The notes: generated by a model from the sequence alone, not told the origin. Counted from the first letter of the stretch, positions 10,874 to 21,592 are shown. The stretch: 64,000 nt of DNA from Microbulbifer agarilyticus S89 (GCF_000220505.1 NZ_AFPJ01000032.1:1-64000), one strand, 5' to 3'. A program made the numbers and translations.

Positions 10874-12157
10874 ATGAGCAAGTCTGAAACTCTCTTTGCC
10901 GAAGCCCAGAAAGTCATCCCCGGCGGCGTTAACTCGCCGGTGCGCGCCTTCCGCGCAGTGGGCGGCACCCCGGTGTTTATCGAGCGTGCCGAAGGTGCCT
11001 ATCTGTATGACGCGGATGAGAAGCGCTACATCGACTATGTGCAGTCCTGGGGCCCGATGGTGCTGGGTCACGCCCACCCGGACGTCATCGACGCAGTGGT
11101 CGAGCAGGCCCAGTCCGGCCTGAGCTTTGGTGCACCGACCGAGCTCGAAACCGAGCTGGCGGAAGAGCTGTGCCGCGTGTGGCCGAACATGGACCTGGTG
11201 CGTTTCGTAAACTCCGGTACCGAAGCCACCATGAGCGCCATCCGCCTGGCCCGTGGTTACACCGGCCGCGACAAGATCGTGAAATTCGAAGGCTGCTACC
11301 ACGGCCATTCCGATTCCCTGCTGGTAAAAGCCGGGTCCGGCGCACTGACCATGGGCGTACCATCCTCCCCGGGTGTCCCCGCATCGCTGGCCGACCACAC
11401 CATCACCCTCACCTACAACGATATTGAAGGCGTGAAACAATGCTTCGCCGAAATTGGCGATCAGATCGCCTGCATTATCGTAGAGCCGGTAGCGGGTAAC
11501 ATGAACTGTATCCCGCCCATTCCCGGCTTTCTCGAGACCCTGCGCGAAGTGTGTGACCAGTCCGGTGCGGTGCTGATTCTCGACGAGGTAATGACCGGTT
11601 TCCGGGTTAGCCTGACTGGCGCCCAGGGGCACTTCGGTATCGATGCCGACATCACCACACTGGGCAAAGTCATTGGCGGCGGCATGCCGGTCGGCGCCTT
11701 CGGCGGCAAGCGCGAGATCATGGAACAGATTGCACCACTGGGGCCTATCTACCAGGCCGGCACCCTGTCCGGTAACCCGATGGCGATGGTGGCGGGACTG
11801 GAAACCCTGCAGCTGATTCAAGAGCCGGGTCTCTACGACGAACTGACGGCCAAGACCGACCGCCTGGTGGAAGGCGTGCTGGATGCAGCCAAGGCGGCGG
11901 ACATTCCGCTGACCGCCAATAAAGTCGGCAGCATGTTCGGCTTTTTCTTCACCGACGCCGAGCAGGTTAGCAACTACCAGCAGGTTATGGCGTGCGACAC
12001 CGACCGCTTCAACCGCTTCTTCCACGGCATGCTGGAAGAAGGCGTATACCTGGCCCCGGCCTCCTATGAAGCCGGCTTTATGTCCGCGGCGCACTCCGAC
12101 GAAGATATCGAAGCCACTATCGACGCGGCGAAAAACGTCTTCGCCAAACTGAAATAA
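10874..12157 (+). CDS. hemL: glutamate-1-semialdehyde 2,1-aminomutase
   Basis: PLP-dependent enzyme that converts glutamate-1-semialdehyde to 5-aminolevulinate in the C5 haem pathway. Diagnostic stretches are [13 protein letters not shown] near the start, [16 protein letters not shown], and the PLP lysine K265 in [15 protein letters not shown]. The ATG at 10874 gives the normal 427 residues; the open frame extends 41 codons upstream without homology. hemB follows after 12 bp, so the two form an operon for consecutive steps. Confidence 0.97.
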   Translation: MSKSETLFAEAQKVIPGGVNSPVRAFRAVGGTPVFIERAEGAYLYDADEKRYIDYVQSWGPMVLGHAHPDVIDAVVEQAQSGLSFGAPTELETELAEELCRVWPNMDLVRFVNSGTEATMSAIRLARGYTGRDKIVKFEGCYHGHSDSLLVKAGSGALTMGVPSSPGVPASLADHTITLTYNDIEGVKQCFAEIGDQIACIIVEPVAGNMNCIPPIPGFLETLREVCDQSGAVLILDEVMTGFRVSLTGAQGHFGIDADITTLGKVIGGGMPVGAFGGKREIMEQIAPLGPIYQAGTLSGNPMAMVAGLETLQLIQEPGLYDELTAKTDRLVEGVLDAAKAADIPLTANKVGSMFGFFFTDAEQVSNYQQVMACDTDRFNRFFHGMLEEGVYLAPASYEAGFMSAAHSDEDIEATIDAAKNVFAKLK

Positions 12158-13180
<1,023 letters not shown>

Positions 13181-13210
13181 ACAAAGGCTGCGGCACCTGG
13201 GAGACCGGGG

Positions 13211-15874
13211 TCAGGGCCACTGATCCTCTTGCTGCTGCGGCGGCCAGGGTTGTGCCTCTTCTACCGGCACACCGCCGCGACGCTGGCGCTCGTCCAGCCG
13301 GCGCCGCTCTTCCTGCGCACGCCGCTCTTCTTCCTGATAGCGCTGTTCCTGCAAGCGCGCGGATTCCTCGAGGCGGCGCAAACGCTCCGCCTCATCCGGG
13401 GGAATTTGCTGATACTGCTCCGGGCCAAGCTGCTCCTCGCGCTCCAGCTGCTCGCGCAACTGGCGTTCCCGTTCGCGCTGCTCCTGCATCTGCTCGCGGC
13501 GCTGCTGCTCCGGATCAATGCCCCAGCCCGGGCTCATATCCTCCCGCGGTGCGACATTTTCATCATCGCGATCAAACCAGTTGCGGAACCAGCCGCGACG
13601 CTCGCAGCGCGGGTCGGTCTTGAGGCGGCTCTCCACCGACACCGGGATTTCACGCCCACCCTCACAGTGACGCGGATCCATATATTCGCCTTTCTGATTC
13701 ACCGGTTTCCACTCGACACCGCGAGGTGCCTGAATACGTCCGTGACGATGGGGCAACTTGCGCATGATGTCGGTCCAGATCGTCAGGGCACCGGTTGCAC
13801 CAGTGAGTTCGGTGCGCTCGTTATCGTCGCGGCCCAGCCACACCACTGCCGTCACACCGGGGCTAAAGCCGGCAAACCAGCTATCGCGATAATTGTTGGT
13901 GGTACCGGTCTTGCCCGCGAAGGGCACGCTGTTGGGTAAGCGACGGTAGGCACTTTTACCGGTGCCCTCGCGCATCACCTGCTCCAGCCCATAGCGCAGC
14001 AAATAGATCGGCACCGCTTCCACACCGCGGTTCATTTTCGGGCGAAAGCGCTGCACCTGATCACCCTCCGCATCGGACACCGCCAGCAAGGTGCGCGGTT
14101 CCACATGCTCACCGCCATTGGCCATGGTCTGGTACATACCCGCCACTTCAAAGGGGGTCATTTCCACCGCCCCCAGGAACAGCGAGGGAACCCGCGGCAG
14201 ATTTGCTTCGACACCCAGGCGGCGAATGGTTTCGCGCACATTTTCAATGCCAAGATCCAAGCCCAGACGGGCGGTGGCCTGGTTGTAGGAACGCGACAAC
14301 GCCACATACAGGGGGACCTGGCCGTGGCTGCGATTATCAAAGTTCGCCGGCATCCACACCTGACCGTCGGCCGCCACTTCGCGAATGGGGGCATCATCAA
14401 TCAACGTGGCCAGATTGAATTCGTGCGGGCGCTCCAGCGCCGTGAGATAGATGGCTGGTTTGATCAGCGAACCGATCTGACGGTTCGCCTCCAGAGCACG
14501 GTTAAACCCTGGATAGTGGGGACGGCGGTCGCCCACCATCGCCAGCACATTGCCGCTGTGATTTTCGAGAATCACCGTGGCGCCCTGTAACGATTTGGCC
14601 TCGATGTTGCGATCGCTTTCCAGCTTGTCAGCACCCTGGCTAATCGCGTCTTCTGCCAGCTTCTGCACCGAGGGGGCCAGTGTGGTGTACACCCGCAGGC
14701 CGGCAGTGCGCAGCTCTTCCACCGAGTAATAGGGGCGCAACTCTTCCAAAAGCCGCTCGGTAAATGCGGGATAGGGGTTCTGCGCAGCCGCGCCTTTGGT
14801 TGCCACTTCCAGTGGCTTGGCCTTGAGCCGCTGCAGGTCCTGCTCACTGATCAGCCCCTGCTCTTCCATGACGTCGAGCACGATATTGCGACGCTCCAGC
14901 GCGCGCTTGGGATGACGCCAGGGGTTGTAGTAGGAAGCGCCCTTGGCGAGCCCAACCAGCAGCGCCATTTGATGAGGCTCCAGCTGGTTAAGGGGCTTGT
15001 GGAAGTAAAACTCCGATGCCAGGCCAAAGCCATAGATTGCGCGGCTGCCCTGTTGGCCCAGCCACACCTCATTGATGTACTCCTGCAGGATGTAGGCCTT
15101 GTCGTAGTGGACCTCCATGAGGATTGCCATCAGGGCTTCGTTGAATTTGCGCCACAGACTCGGCTTGTGGTCGAAGAATATATTCTTCACCAGCTGTTGG
15201 GTGATGGTTGAACCGCCCTGCACCACGGTGCCCGCCTGCAGGTTGGCCACCATGGCGCGGGCAATGCCACGCGGGGACACCCCGAAGTGATGGGCAAAGT
15301 CCTGGTCTTCCACCGCAATCAGCGTGGCGCCCAGCAGCGGTGGAATTTCGGTAATGCGCACCGGCGTGCGGTCGTCACCCCCGCCAAGCAAGGTGCCGAT
15401 GGGCGCCGCATCCAGACGAAATTCTTCCAGCGCTGCGCCGTTTTCATCACGCAGGTTGGTTAGCTCATCATTGCGCAGGCGGAAGCGCACCTTGGCCTCC
15501 CGGTCGCGGCTGTCCGCATGGACAAAATCGCGGCGCCACACCACATATTCCATCCCCTCTCGCTGCCACTGGCCGGGCTCGTCCACCGGGGATGCCTGTT
15601 TGTAGTTGAGCGCAGAGAACTCCGCCTCCAGCTCATCCGGGCGCATCACCATGCCTTCTTTCAATACCAGCGGCCGCGCAAACACGCGTGCGGGCAACTG
15701 GTACTGGCGACTGTCGAGGCGCTCGCGCAGCTGCATATCCAGCCACACCATATAGCCGGCCAGCACCAATACACCGAGCAAGGCCAGCAAGCTCAGCCGC
15801 TTGATCCAGCGGCCCAGGCGCCCCTGCTTCCGGTTAGCGCGCTTTTTCTGGGTACGACGTTTTGTTGCTGGCAT
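13211..15874 (-). CDS. mrcB: bifunctional penicillin-binding protein 1B
   Basis: Class A PBP that polymerises and cross-links peptidoglycan. A basic cytoplasmic tail (1-25) and one transmembrane helix (about 26-46) are followed by the UB2H-like region. The GT51 glycosyltransferase has catalytic E189 in VEDQDF and QGGSTITQQL. The transpeptidase has S469 in GSLIKP, SYN at 529-531 and KTGTT at 655-659. Beyond about residue 785 there is an unusual tail of some 100 residues, almost all R, E and Q, that should form a periplasmic coiled coil, followed by a proline/glutamine-rich end. The ATG lacks a strong SD. Confidence 0.95.
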   Translation of the reverse strand: MPATKRRTQKKRANRKQGRLGRWIKRLSLLALLGVLVLAGYMVWLDMQLRERLDSRQYQLPARVFARPLVLKEGMVMRPDELEAEFSALNYKQASPVDEPGQWQREGMEYVVWRRDFVHADSRDREAKVRFRLRNDELTNLRDENGAALEEFRLDAAPIGTLLGGGDDRTPVRITEIPPLLGATLIAVEDQDFAHHFGVSPRGIARAMVANLQAGTVVQGGSTITQQLVKNIFFDHKPSLWRKFNEALMAILMEVHYDKAYILQEYINEVWLGQQGSRAIYGFGLASEFYFHKPLNQLEPHQMALLVGLAKGASYYNPWRHPKRALERRNIVLDVMEEQGLISEQDLQRLKAKPLEVATKGAAAQNPYPAFTERLLEELRPYYSVEELRTAGLRVYTTLAPSVQKLAEDAISQGADKLESDRNIEAKSLQGATVILENHSGNVLAMVGDRRPHYPGFNRALEANRQIGSLIKPAIYLTALERPHEFNLATLIDDAPIREVAADGQVWMPANFDNRSHGQVPLYVALSRSYNQATARLGLDLGIENVRETIRRLGVEANLPRVPSLFLGAVEMTPFEVAGMYQTMANGGEHVEPRTLLAVSDAEGDQVQRFRPKMNRGVEAVPIYLLRYGLEQVMREGTGKSAYRRLPNSVPFAGKTGTTNNYRDSWFAGFSPGVTAVVWLGRDDNERTELTGATGALTIWTDIMRKLPHRHGRIQAPRGVEWKPVNQKGEYMDPRHCEGGREIPVSVESRLKTDPRCERRGWFRNWFDRDDENVAPREDMSPGWGIDPEQQRREQMQEQRERERQLREQLEREEQLGPEQYQQIPPDEAERLRRLEESARLQEQRYQEEERRAQEERRRLDERQRRGGVPVEEAQPWPPQQQEDQWP

Positions 15875-16183
15875 AGATATCTGGGTAACTCTTCAAACTT
15901 TTCAGAAACGTACAATAATTCGCAACAGCGCACTTGCTAGGCCGGGGTAACGGCCCCATCGCCTGGGCTCGCTTGTATACACACCGCAGACTTTCGCCGC
16001 GACACAACTGCAGCCCGGCCGCACCATAGGCTGTTATAGGCGGCATTTATAAGGTCGGCCGCACACAAGTCAAACCCAACGGGTCACAACGTGCCAGCGC
16101 TGCAGCCTCATGCTGCAACCTCAACTAGTGGCAACGCTGTAGCAACCAGCAACAACGCCCACAATGTTCAGCGGGCGCTAAAC
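15875..16183. other. intergenic region upstream of mrcB and the kinase gene
   Basis: Divergent spacer between mrcB (minus) and the PfkB kinase gene (plus). It should contain the mrcB promoter, which I could not place. No convincing small gene or RNA is visible. Confidence 0.3.
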
Positions 16184-16211
16184 TTGCACTCGACCGGGTG
16201 GCCGCCATAAT
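16184..16211 (+). promoter_or_regulatory. probable promoter of the PfkB-family kinase
   Basis: TTGCAC (16184-16189) and CATAAT (16206-16211) with a 16-bp spacer, about 50 bp before the kinase ATG. Confidence 0.5.
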
Positions 16212-16259
16212 GCGCGCATTCCCAAATTCAACAGCCCATAACCACGGACTCCCGACCCC

Positions 16260-17264
16260 ATGCACCAGTATGAACTCTATGGCATCGGCGCCGCCCTGCT
16301 CGACACGGAAATCGAAGTCACCGACAGCGACCTGAAAACCCTCGGGGTGGACAAGGGTGTCATGACCCTGGTGGACGACGCCCGCCAGCAGCAGCTGGTG
16401 GACGACCTCAAAAACCACTTGGTCACAGCCAGCCACGCCTGCGGCGGCTCCGGTGCCAATACCATCATCGCCGCCAGCTACTTCGGCCTGAATACCTTCT
16501 ATTCCTGCAAGGTCGCCGACGATGCCAACGGCGACTTCTACCGTAACAACCTGGCCGCAGCGGGTGTGCGCTATCCAGAGGTTTTGAACAACGCCGCCAC
16601 AGGTACCACCGGCAAGTGCCTGGTGCTGATCACCCCCGACGCCGAGCGCAGTATGAACACCTTTCTCGGCATCAGCGCCGAATTGTCAGTCAATGAACTC
16701 GACAGCGATGCGCTCGCCCAGTCCCGCTGGGCCTACATCGAAGGCTATCTGGTGTCGTCACCCACCGGTCGCGCTGCCGCGATTGCCCTGCGCGAACAGG
16801 CCGAGTCCGGCGGCGTGAAAACCGCTCTGAGCTTATCCGACCCCATGATGGTGCAACTGTTCCACGACGGGCTGAAAGAAATGATCGGCGGCGGCGTCGA
16901 CCTGCTGTTCTGCAACCGCGACGAAGCGCTGCAGTATTGCGCCACCGACTCCCTGCAGGAGGCCGCACAAACCCTGCGCCAGCACTGCAAGGCCTTCGCC
17001 ATCACCCTTGGTGCCGACGGTGCACTGCTGTGGGATGGCGAACAGGAATACCGCGTAGCTAGCCCCAAGGTAAATGCCATCGACACTAACGGTGCCGGCG
17101 ACATGTTTGCCGGCGCCTTCCTGTACGGGATCAACCGCGGAATGCGCTTTGCCGAGGCGGGCGAACTGGCGTGCCGGGCGGCAGCGCAGGTAGTGAGTCA
17201 GTATGGACCGCGTTTGCGTGCGGAACAGCACCAGGAATTGCTGACGCAACTAGCCAACGCTTGA
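16260..17264 (+). CDS. PfkB-family carbohydrate/nucleoside kinase (adenosine kinase-like)
   Basis: Cytoplasmic ribokinase-superfamily enzyme. The substrate-side motif CGGSGANTIIAASYFG is at about residues 61-76, and the catalytic motif DTNGAGDMFAGAFLYG at about 277-292 carries the general-base aspartate. LLFCNRDEA matches the family's NxxE region. The N-terminal GIGAALLDTEIEV and overall length (334 aa) resemble adenosine kinase-like members, but substrate cannot be fixed from sequence; a sugar or inosine/guanosine is also possible. It is monocistronic and converges on the GGDEF-EAL gene. Confidence 0.85.
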   Translation: MHQYELYGIGAALLDTEIEVTDSDLKTLGVDKGVMTLVDDARQQQLVDDLKNHLVTASHACGGSGANTIIAASYFGLNTFYSCKVADDANGDFYRNNLAAAGVRYPEVLNNAATGTTGKCLVLITPDAERSMNTFLGISAELSVNELDSDALAQSRWAYIEGYLVSSPTGRAAAIALREQAESGGVKTALSLSDPMMVQLFHDGLKEMIGGGVDLLFCNRDEALQYCATDSLQEAAQTLRQHCKAFAITLGADGALLWDGEQEYRVASPKVNAIDTNGAGDMFAGAFLYGINRGMRFAEAGELACRAAAQVVSQYGPRLRAEQHQELLTQLANA

Positions 17265-17332
17265 ACGAAAGCATGCCTCGCGCAGCCATGAAACTCACGA
17301 GCGGGTAAGTTGCCGGGTAAGGGTTGCAGCCG

Positions 17333-17360
17333 CGTCGGCGACAGGGAGGTCGCCGACGCG
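17333..17360. repeat. solo inner hairpin related to the intergenic palindrome family (copy E)
   Basis: GCGTCGGCGAC / GTCGCCGACGC forms an 11-bp perfect stem around AGGGAG. Read on the minus strand, it matches the inner hairpin of the palindrome at 26340-26432 (CGGCGAC...TCC(C)TGTCGCCGACGC). The conserved GTGAACCCATCCCTGG segment and the outer arms are missing. It lies between two converging genes (kinase and GGDEF-EAL) and may serve both as terminator. Confidence 0.6.
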
Positions 17361-17394
17361 TGGTCTAGTGAAGGGTTTTCGGGGTGGGCCGGGC

Positions 17395-19188
17395 TCAATC
17401 CACGGAGGTCGGCCGCGGCCCACTGATCTCGGGCAGGCAGGCGGCAGCGGCAATTCCAAACCCCTGCGCGTAATCCACCCCCATCAAACGCAGTCGTTCC
17501 AACAGCTCCGGAGTCTCCGCAAATTCCGCAATGGTGCTGATTCCCATCCGCTTGGCCAGGTGGTCCACCGTACTCACCATCGCGCTGTCGATCTCATCCT
17601 CCAGCATATTGCGTACAAAGGAGCCGTCGATCTTCAGGTAGTCCACCGGCAACTGGCGCAAGTACGCGAGCGAAGAGGCACCGCGACCAAAATCATCCAG
17701 CGCAAAACTGCACCCGGCCGCACGCAACTTGTGGATAAACATCAGCGCCCGATCCAGGTTATTGATCGCACTGGTTTCGGTAATTTCAAACTGCACCCGC
17801 GACGGCGCAACGCCCGCATCCGTCAACTCACGCAACACAAAGTCGGCAAAGTATTCATCGCCCAGGCTGATTCCAGAAACGTTGATGGCATAGTGGAAAC
17901 CGCCGGCGCCACTGCTCTGCTCGAGCGCCATGTACTTGAAGATGTTACGGATCACCCAGCGATCCACATCATCGATAATGCCGTAGCGCTCGGCGGCCGG
18001 CAGAAAGAGGCCGGGAGAAATAATATCGCCATCGCGCCCGCGCATCCGCACCAGCACTTCATAGTGATGCACCCGGTTCTTTTCCTGCAGCGCCACCACC
18101 GGCTGGCGATACAGCATCAGGCGGTCATCGCGAATTGCCGCATGGATCTCTGACAGCCAGGTGCTCTCGCGGCGTTTTTCCAGTGCCTTGCGCGAATCGC
18201 CGAAAAATTTCACCCGGTTGCGCCCCTGCTCTCGGGCCGCACTGCATGCATCATTGGCGGTCGCCAGCAGCTGGCTGGAAGGTGGCGCATGTGCGTCGAC
18301 ACTCACCGCGCCAATAGACAGCGCGGGACGGGTCTCACTGGACTCCCACTCGAACACAAAATCGTTCACCGCCTCGCGCAGCCGCGTGACGATGCGCTTG
18401 GCTTCTTCCAGGGTGCAATCGCGGAGCAACACAGCAAACTCGTCACTACCCACACGCCCCAGCAAATCGTTCTTGCCCAGGCACTGGGTGAGGATACGTG
18501 CTAATGCAACCAGCAGAGCGTCACCGGCACTGTAGCCAAGGGTGTCGTTGACCACTTTGAATTGATAAACGTCGAGGTACAGCAGGATATGGTGCTGGCG
18601 CGGCCCGGTGTCCCGGTTGAGTAATTGCTGCAAGGCCTGTTCGAAGGTCTGGCGATTGGGCAGACGGGTAAGCGTATCGTGACTGCTTTGCCAGCTCAGG
18701 CGGGAGGAAATCCGTCGTGCTTCCGAGGTGTGCCGCAATACCACCACGTAGCCATCTAGGCTAACACCGTCTTTGACCGTGTTTATCTGCACACTGATCT
18801 CAACGAGTTCCGCCTCACCATCCGCGAGTCGCAGCCCCTGCCTGCGCAGATTCGCGCGCAGCTCGCGACGGCTTGGCACCTCCTCTGCCGTGGCCTCACC
18901 CGGGCTCAGGGCGAGGTCGAGTGGCACACCCTGATCATCTTCAAGGCGCAGACACTCCGACAAAATCTGACCGGGTAACAACCCCACGAGGCTGCCACAC
19001 AGCTCTCCAGCCAGCGGATTGCTGTAACGGATGCGCCCATGGCGGTCGGTGATCACGACACCATCGGCCACTTCCCCCAGCGCCAGCTCAGCAGCAGCCA
19101 GGCTCATCTGAGCACTGGGCGACATATCCGGCGTCGATGCATCGAGCTGGCCGTGAAAGGTGGCGCTTTGGGAGTCAAATTCAGTCAA
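17395..19188 (-). CDS. PAS-GGDEF-EAL cyclic-di-GMP protein
   Basis: Soluble signalling protein: a PAS sensor domain (about 30-155), a GGDEF domain (about 160-325) and an EAL domain (about 345-590). The GGDEF signature is degenerate (GSDEF at 247-251) but keeps D and E. The EAL motif is EVL at 377-379, while INVSG, EITET, DDFGRGASSLAYL, KIDGSFV and EFAET are present, so phosphodiesterase activity is the more likely output. No transmembrane helix or signal peptide. The start is probably TTG at 19188 with GGAT upstream; an ATG 21 codons later is the alternative. Confidence 0.88.
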   Translation of the reverse strand: MTEFDSQSATFHGQLDASTPDMSPSAQMSLAAAELALGEVADGVVITDRHGRIRYSNPLAGELCGSLVGLLPGQILSECLRLEDDQGVPLDLALSPGEATAEEVPSRRELRANLRRQGLRLADGEAELVEISVQINTVKDGVSLDGYVVVLRHTSEARRISSRLSWQSSHDTLTRLPNRQTFEQALQQLLNRDTGPRQHHILLYLDVYQFKVVNDTLGYSAGDALLVALARILTQCLGKNDLLGRVGSDEFAVLLRDCTLEEAKRIVTRLREAVNDFVFEWESSETRPALSIGAVSVDAHAPPSSQLLATANDACSAAREQGRNRVKFFGDSRKALEKRRESTWLSEIHAAIRDDRLMLYRQPVVALQEKNRVHHYEVLVRMRGRDGDIISPGLFLPAAERYGIIDDVDRWVIRNIFKYMALEQSSGAGGFHYAINVSGISLGDEYFADFVLRELTDAGVAPSRVQFEITETSAINNLDRALMFIHKLRAAGCSFALDDFGRGASSLAYLRQLPVDYLKIDGSFVRNMLEDEIDSAMVSTVDHLAKRMGISTIAEFAETPELLERLRLMGVDYAQGFGIAAAACLPEISGPRPTSVD

Positions 19189-19478
19189 GGGACATCCAGT
19201 TTAATCAGCCTGTGCAAATGGCCCGCGGCTAAAGCAAGCAGTGGGCCTGGTGCCAGGATGCTCGGAGCGGTGTAACCAATTACGTTAACGAATGCACTGC
19301 ATACGAAATTAACTGTACACCGGATCGGCGACAATTTCCGATCAAAAACAAATTTCTCAAAATAATACCGACTTAGGCGCTGGCACGATAACCCTTGTGC
19401 ACAATCCATTACAAATAGTGTGTAAGTTCGCACACTTTGAGGATTTTTTTTCATGCCAGCAAAAACTGACGTGCGCCT
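19189..19478. other. intergenic region, no gene recognised
   Basis: 290 bp of lower G+C than the flanks, between two minus-strand genes. It presumably carries the promoter of the GGDEF-EAL gene. An open frame of 89 codons crosses it but has no recognisable homology or ribosome binding site. Confidence 0.35.
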
Positions 19479-20057
19479 TTACAGGTGTTGACGCAAGAAC
19501 GACTTCAGCTTTTCGTCCTCAAACGCGCGCTGCAATGTTGCGCTCAGCAGCTGGTTGATCGTGGCCTGCACCTCTTCCTTGCTCGGCTTGATCAGGTTGC
19601 GGTCTTTGCCACTGGTGCTGTAATTACCGAAAAAAGTCGCGCCCTTAACCGTAACCTGTAACTGAATCGCCGCACCGGAATCCACCTTGGTGGTGTAAAG
19701 CTTGTTCGGGCTGGTGTAGCGCAGGTCGGTCAGGGTTGCCACCACCTGCACATCGCCACCACCCTCAACGGTGCGGAATGACCAGGCTTCAAAACCCTGA
19801 TACAACGCGTCAGCAATTGCCCGGTCAATATTATTGGCCAGGGTCACATTCGAAGAATCCGAGTAAATCCCCCCCAGCGAGCCGAGCCCATCGTTGCCCA
19901 ACTGGTTGGCGCCCCGCGCGGAAAGGGTGTAGCCCGCACCGATGTTATCCGGTGCCACACTTACCTGCGGCTTAATTTCGACCTGTACCGGGCTGTGCGC
20001 ACAGCCGCCCAGCATGACCGCAAAACCGGTCGCCAGTATCGCAAAGAGTGATTTCAT
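19479..20057 (-). CDS. YajG-like outer-membrane lipoprotein
   Basis: Predicted lipoprotein: a signal peptide starting MKSLFAILATGF ends in the lipobox VMLGGC, and the mature protein has the YajG-family look (alternating beta strands, Leu/Ile residues, and a C-terminal helix QATINQLLSATLQRAF). I chose the second ATG (20057) because GTGGAGCC lies properly upstream; the longer frame begins inside that site. It lies about 70 bp after the copper-chaperone gene on the same strand. The family's function is not known to me beyond lipoprotein status. Confidence 0.8.
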   Translation of the reverse strand: MKSLFAILATGFAVMLGGCAHSPVQVEIKPQVSVAPDNIGAGYTLSARGANQLGNDGLGSLGGIYSDSSNVTLANNIDRAIADALYQGFEAWSFRTVEGGGDVQVVATLTDLRYTSPNKLYTTKVDSGAAIQLQVTVKGATFFGNYSTSGKDRNLIKPSKEEVQATINQLLSATLQRAFEDEKLKSFLRQHL

Positions 20058-20130
20058 AAATGGCTCCACTTTTTATCTGTAATGGCCGCTCACCGCGGCG
20101 CAAGGTTTCAATCTGGGTTTCTACTCAGCG

Positions 20131-20688
20131 CTAACCATGTCCATGGTGGCCGTGATGGTGGTGATGATCTTCCTGCTCCACCTCAGCACTCATTCCCGCG
20201 GGCGGAGCATCGTTGAGCCCCAGCACCGGCAATGAGAGCTGGAAGCTGCTGCCATCGGCAAATATGAGCTTTACCGGAAGTTGTGCACCAGCTTGCAGCC
20301 GCACGCCATGCACCATCAGATGGGTGCCACCAGGGCGCATTTCAAGAGAGGCAAGGGCCGGTAAGGCGAGCTGCCCCAGCGCGCGCATCTTGCTTATTCC
20401 ATTCTCCTGCAGGGTCGTATGCAGCTCCACGCGGCCCTCGGGATGGGCGGGCAACTCGATGCGCTCCAGCACATACTCGCTTGTGGACAAATTCTGTAAC
20501 GCCAGATAGGCCGCGCCCATGGGTGCGCCCGGTGGCATTTCCCGGGCGTAGCCGACGGCGCTGAGGTGCCCGGCAGGTTGCTGATCCTTCAGGTCACTTG
20601 CATGAAGTGCGCCGGCAGTAAACGCAGTAACCAGAGATGCGAGTGCAATGACCCGCAACAGGCCCGCGGCAAAGCGACTTTTTTTCAT
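20131..20688 (-). CDS. PCu(A)C-type periplasmic copper chaperone
   Basis: Periplasmic Cu(I) carrier of the DUF461/PCuAC family, which supplies copper to cytochrome oxidase or other cuproenzymes. The diagnostic spacing H-x10-M-x21-H-x-M is present exactly, starting at the histidine of ELHTTLQENG and ending at THLM. A Sec signal peptide follows the chosen start MKKSRF (GGGAG upstream; an earlier ATG lacks one). The C-terminus is a histidine/glycine run (DHHHHHGHHGHG) that should add metal-binding capacity. Its neighbours are envelope lipoproteins and DsbD. Confidence 0.93.
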   Translation of the reverse strand: MKKSRFAAGLLRVIALASLVTAFTAGALHASDLKDQQPAGHLSAVGYAREMPPGAPMGAAYLALQNLSTSEYVLERIELPAHPEGRVELHTTLQENGISKMRALGQLALPALASLEMRPGGTHLMVHGVRLQAGAQLPVKLIFADGSSFQLSLPVLGLNDAPPAGMSAEVEQEDHHHHHGHHGHG

Positions 20689-20805
20689 AATCAACTCCCC
20701 ATCTAGACATGTATTGCGCATAGCTGTGAATCGTTGTACTTATTCGCGCTTAGCCGCGCTGTATCGTGCATCGCCAAACCCGCGCGTCGCTTGCGCGAGC
20801 GCGGC

Positions 20806-21552
20806 TTAGCGACTCTTTTGTAACAGTAATCGCGGTGGATTGCCGAGCTTTATGTCACCCCGAACCCGGTATCCCGGTACCGCCTGGCGCAACTGACTGT
20901 AGATCCAGCGGCCCTCGGCATCATCGCGCGCAACAATAATCACCCGTAACTGATGCTGCTGGATCCGCTGTGCGGTCGTGGCGAGCATCTGCACCATGGC
21001 CGCGGAGCGCGCGGACAACTCGGCTGGCGGTAGCGCCACTGTCTGCGCTCCGGGCCCGTCCAGTGTCACATCCTGACGGGCACGCTGCCGCTCGCGCTGC
21101 AATTGTGCACGCACCTCTGCAGACAGAGGGTTGCCGGGGGCGATTTCATCCGCGGTATTCAGCAGACTATTTACCTCCCCGAAGGATCGCCGCCGCAACG
21201 CATCGCGTGCCCGATCCACCTGATGCATTACCAGCGTTTGGATGCCCGCCCTGGCCTGGGTATTGCCTGGATCCAGCTGCAGTACCTGCAAGTAAAAATC
21301 GTAGGCGCTGGCACCAGCCGGCATGGTGATAAAACCCTCACGCTGCGCCACTTCCGCCCGCGTCAGAAAGTGACGAACAGCGCGCTGGCGTATCTCTTCC
21401 GGGCTGGGGCCGGTGGGCGCTGGCGGCACAACCACTTGTGGCGCCGGAGGCGGCGGCGTTGCACACCCTGCCAGCAGCACAACCGCACCGGTTGCGAAAA
21501 CAGTGACCGCCTTCAACTTTCTGATACCCACCTCCCTGAAGCAGTCACCCAT
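20806..21552 (-). CDS. periplasmic lipoprotein with TPR-like helices, unknown function
   Basis: A signal peptide with lipobox VVLLAGC near residue 30 is followed by a proline-rich linker (PPPPAPQVVVPPAP), then helical TPR-like repeats (YDFYLQVLQLDPGNTQARAG; INSLLNTADEIAPGNP-like) and a C-terminal alpha/beta part (RVIIVARDDAEGRWIYSQL). The open frame runs another 260 codons upstream, but that part overlaps dsbD on the other strand and is not coding. The start is uncertain: ATG at 21552 follows a good -10, while GTG or TTG codons just downstream lie near a strong GGGAGG. No family name recognised. Confidence 0.7.
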   Translation of the reverse strand: MGDCFREVGIRKLKAVTVFATGAVVLLAGCATPPPPAPQVVVPPAPTGPSPEEIRQRAVRHFLTRAEVAQREGFITMPAGASAYDFYLQVLQLDPGNTQARAGIQTLVMHQVDRARDALRRRSFGEVNSLLNTADEIAPGNPLSAEVRAQLQRERQRARQDVTLDGPGAQTVALPPAELSARSAAMVQMLATTAQRIQQHQLRVIIVARDDAEGRWIYSQLRQAVPGYRVRGDIKLGNPPRLLLQKSR

Positions 21553-21586
21553 CGGGCGACTGTTGTTTTTTTGTACCGACACCACC

Positions 21587-21592
21587 GTTATA
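21587..21592 (-). promoter_or_regulatory. probable -10 box of the TPR lipoprotein gene
   Basis: TATAAC on the minus strand (21592-21587), placing the transcription start near 21580 and giving a leader of about 28 nt. No clear -35. This argues that the lipoprotein starts at or after 21552. Confidence 0.4.

Noticed and set aside
19185-19454. 89-codon open frame before the GGDEF-EAL gene, overlapping its start
   Set aside because: No recognisable domain, no ribosome binding site and no coding character; treated as intergenic.
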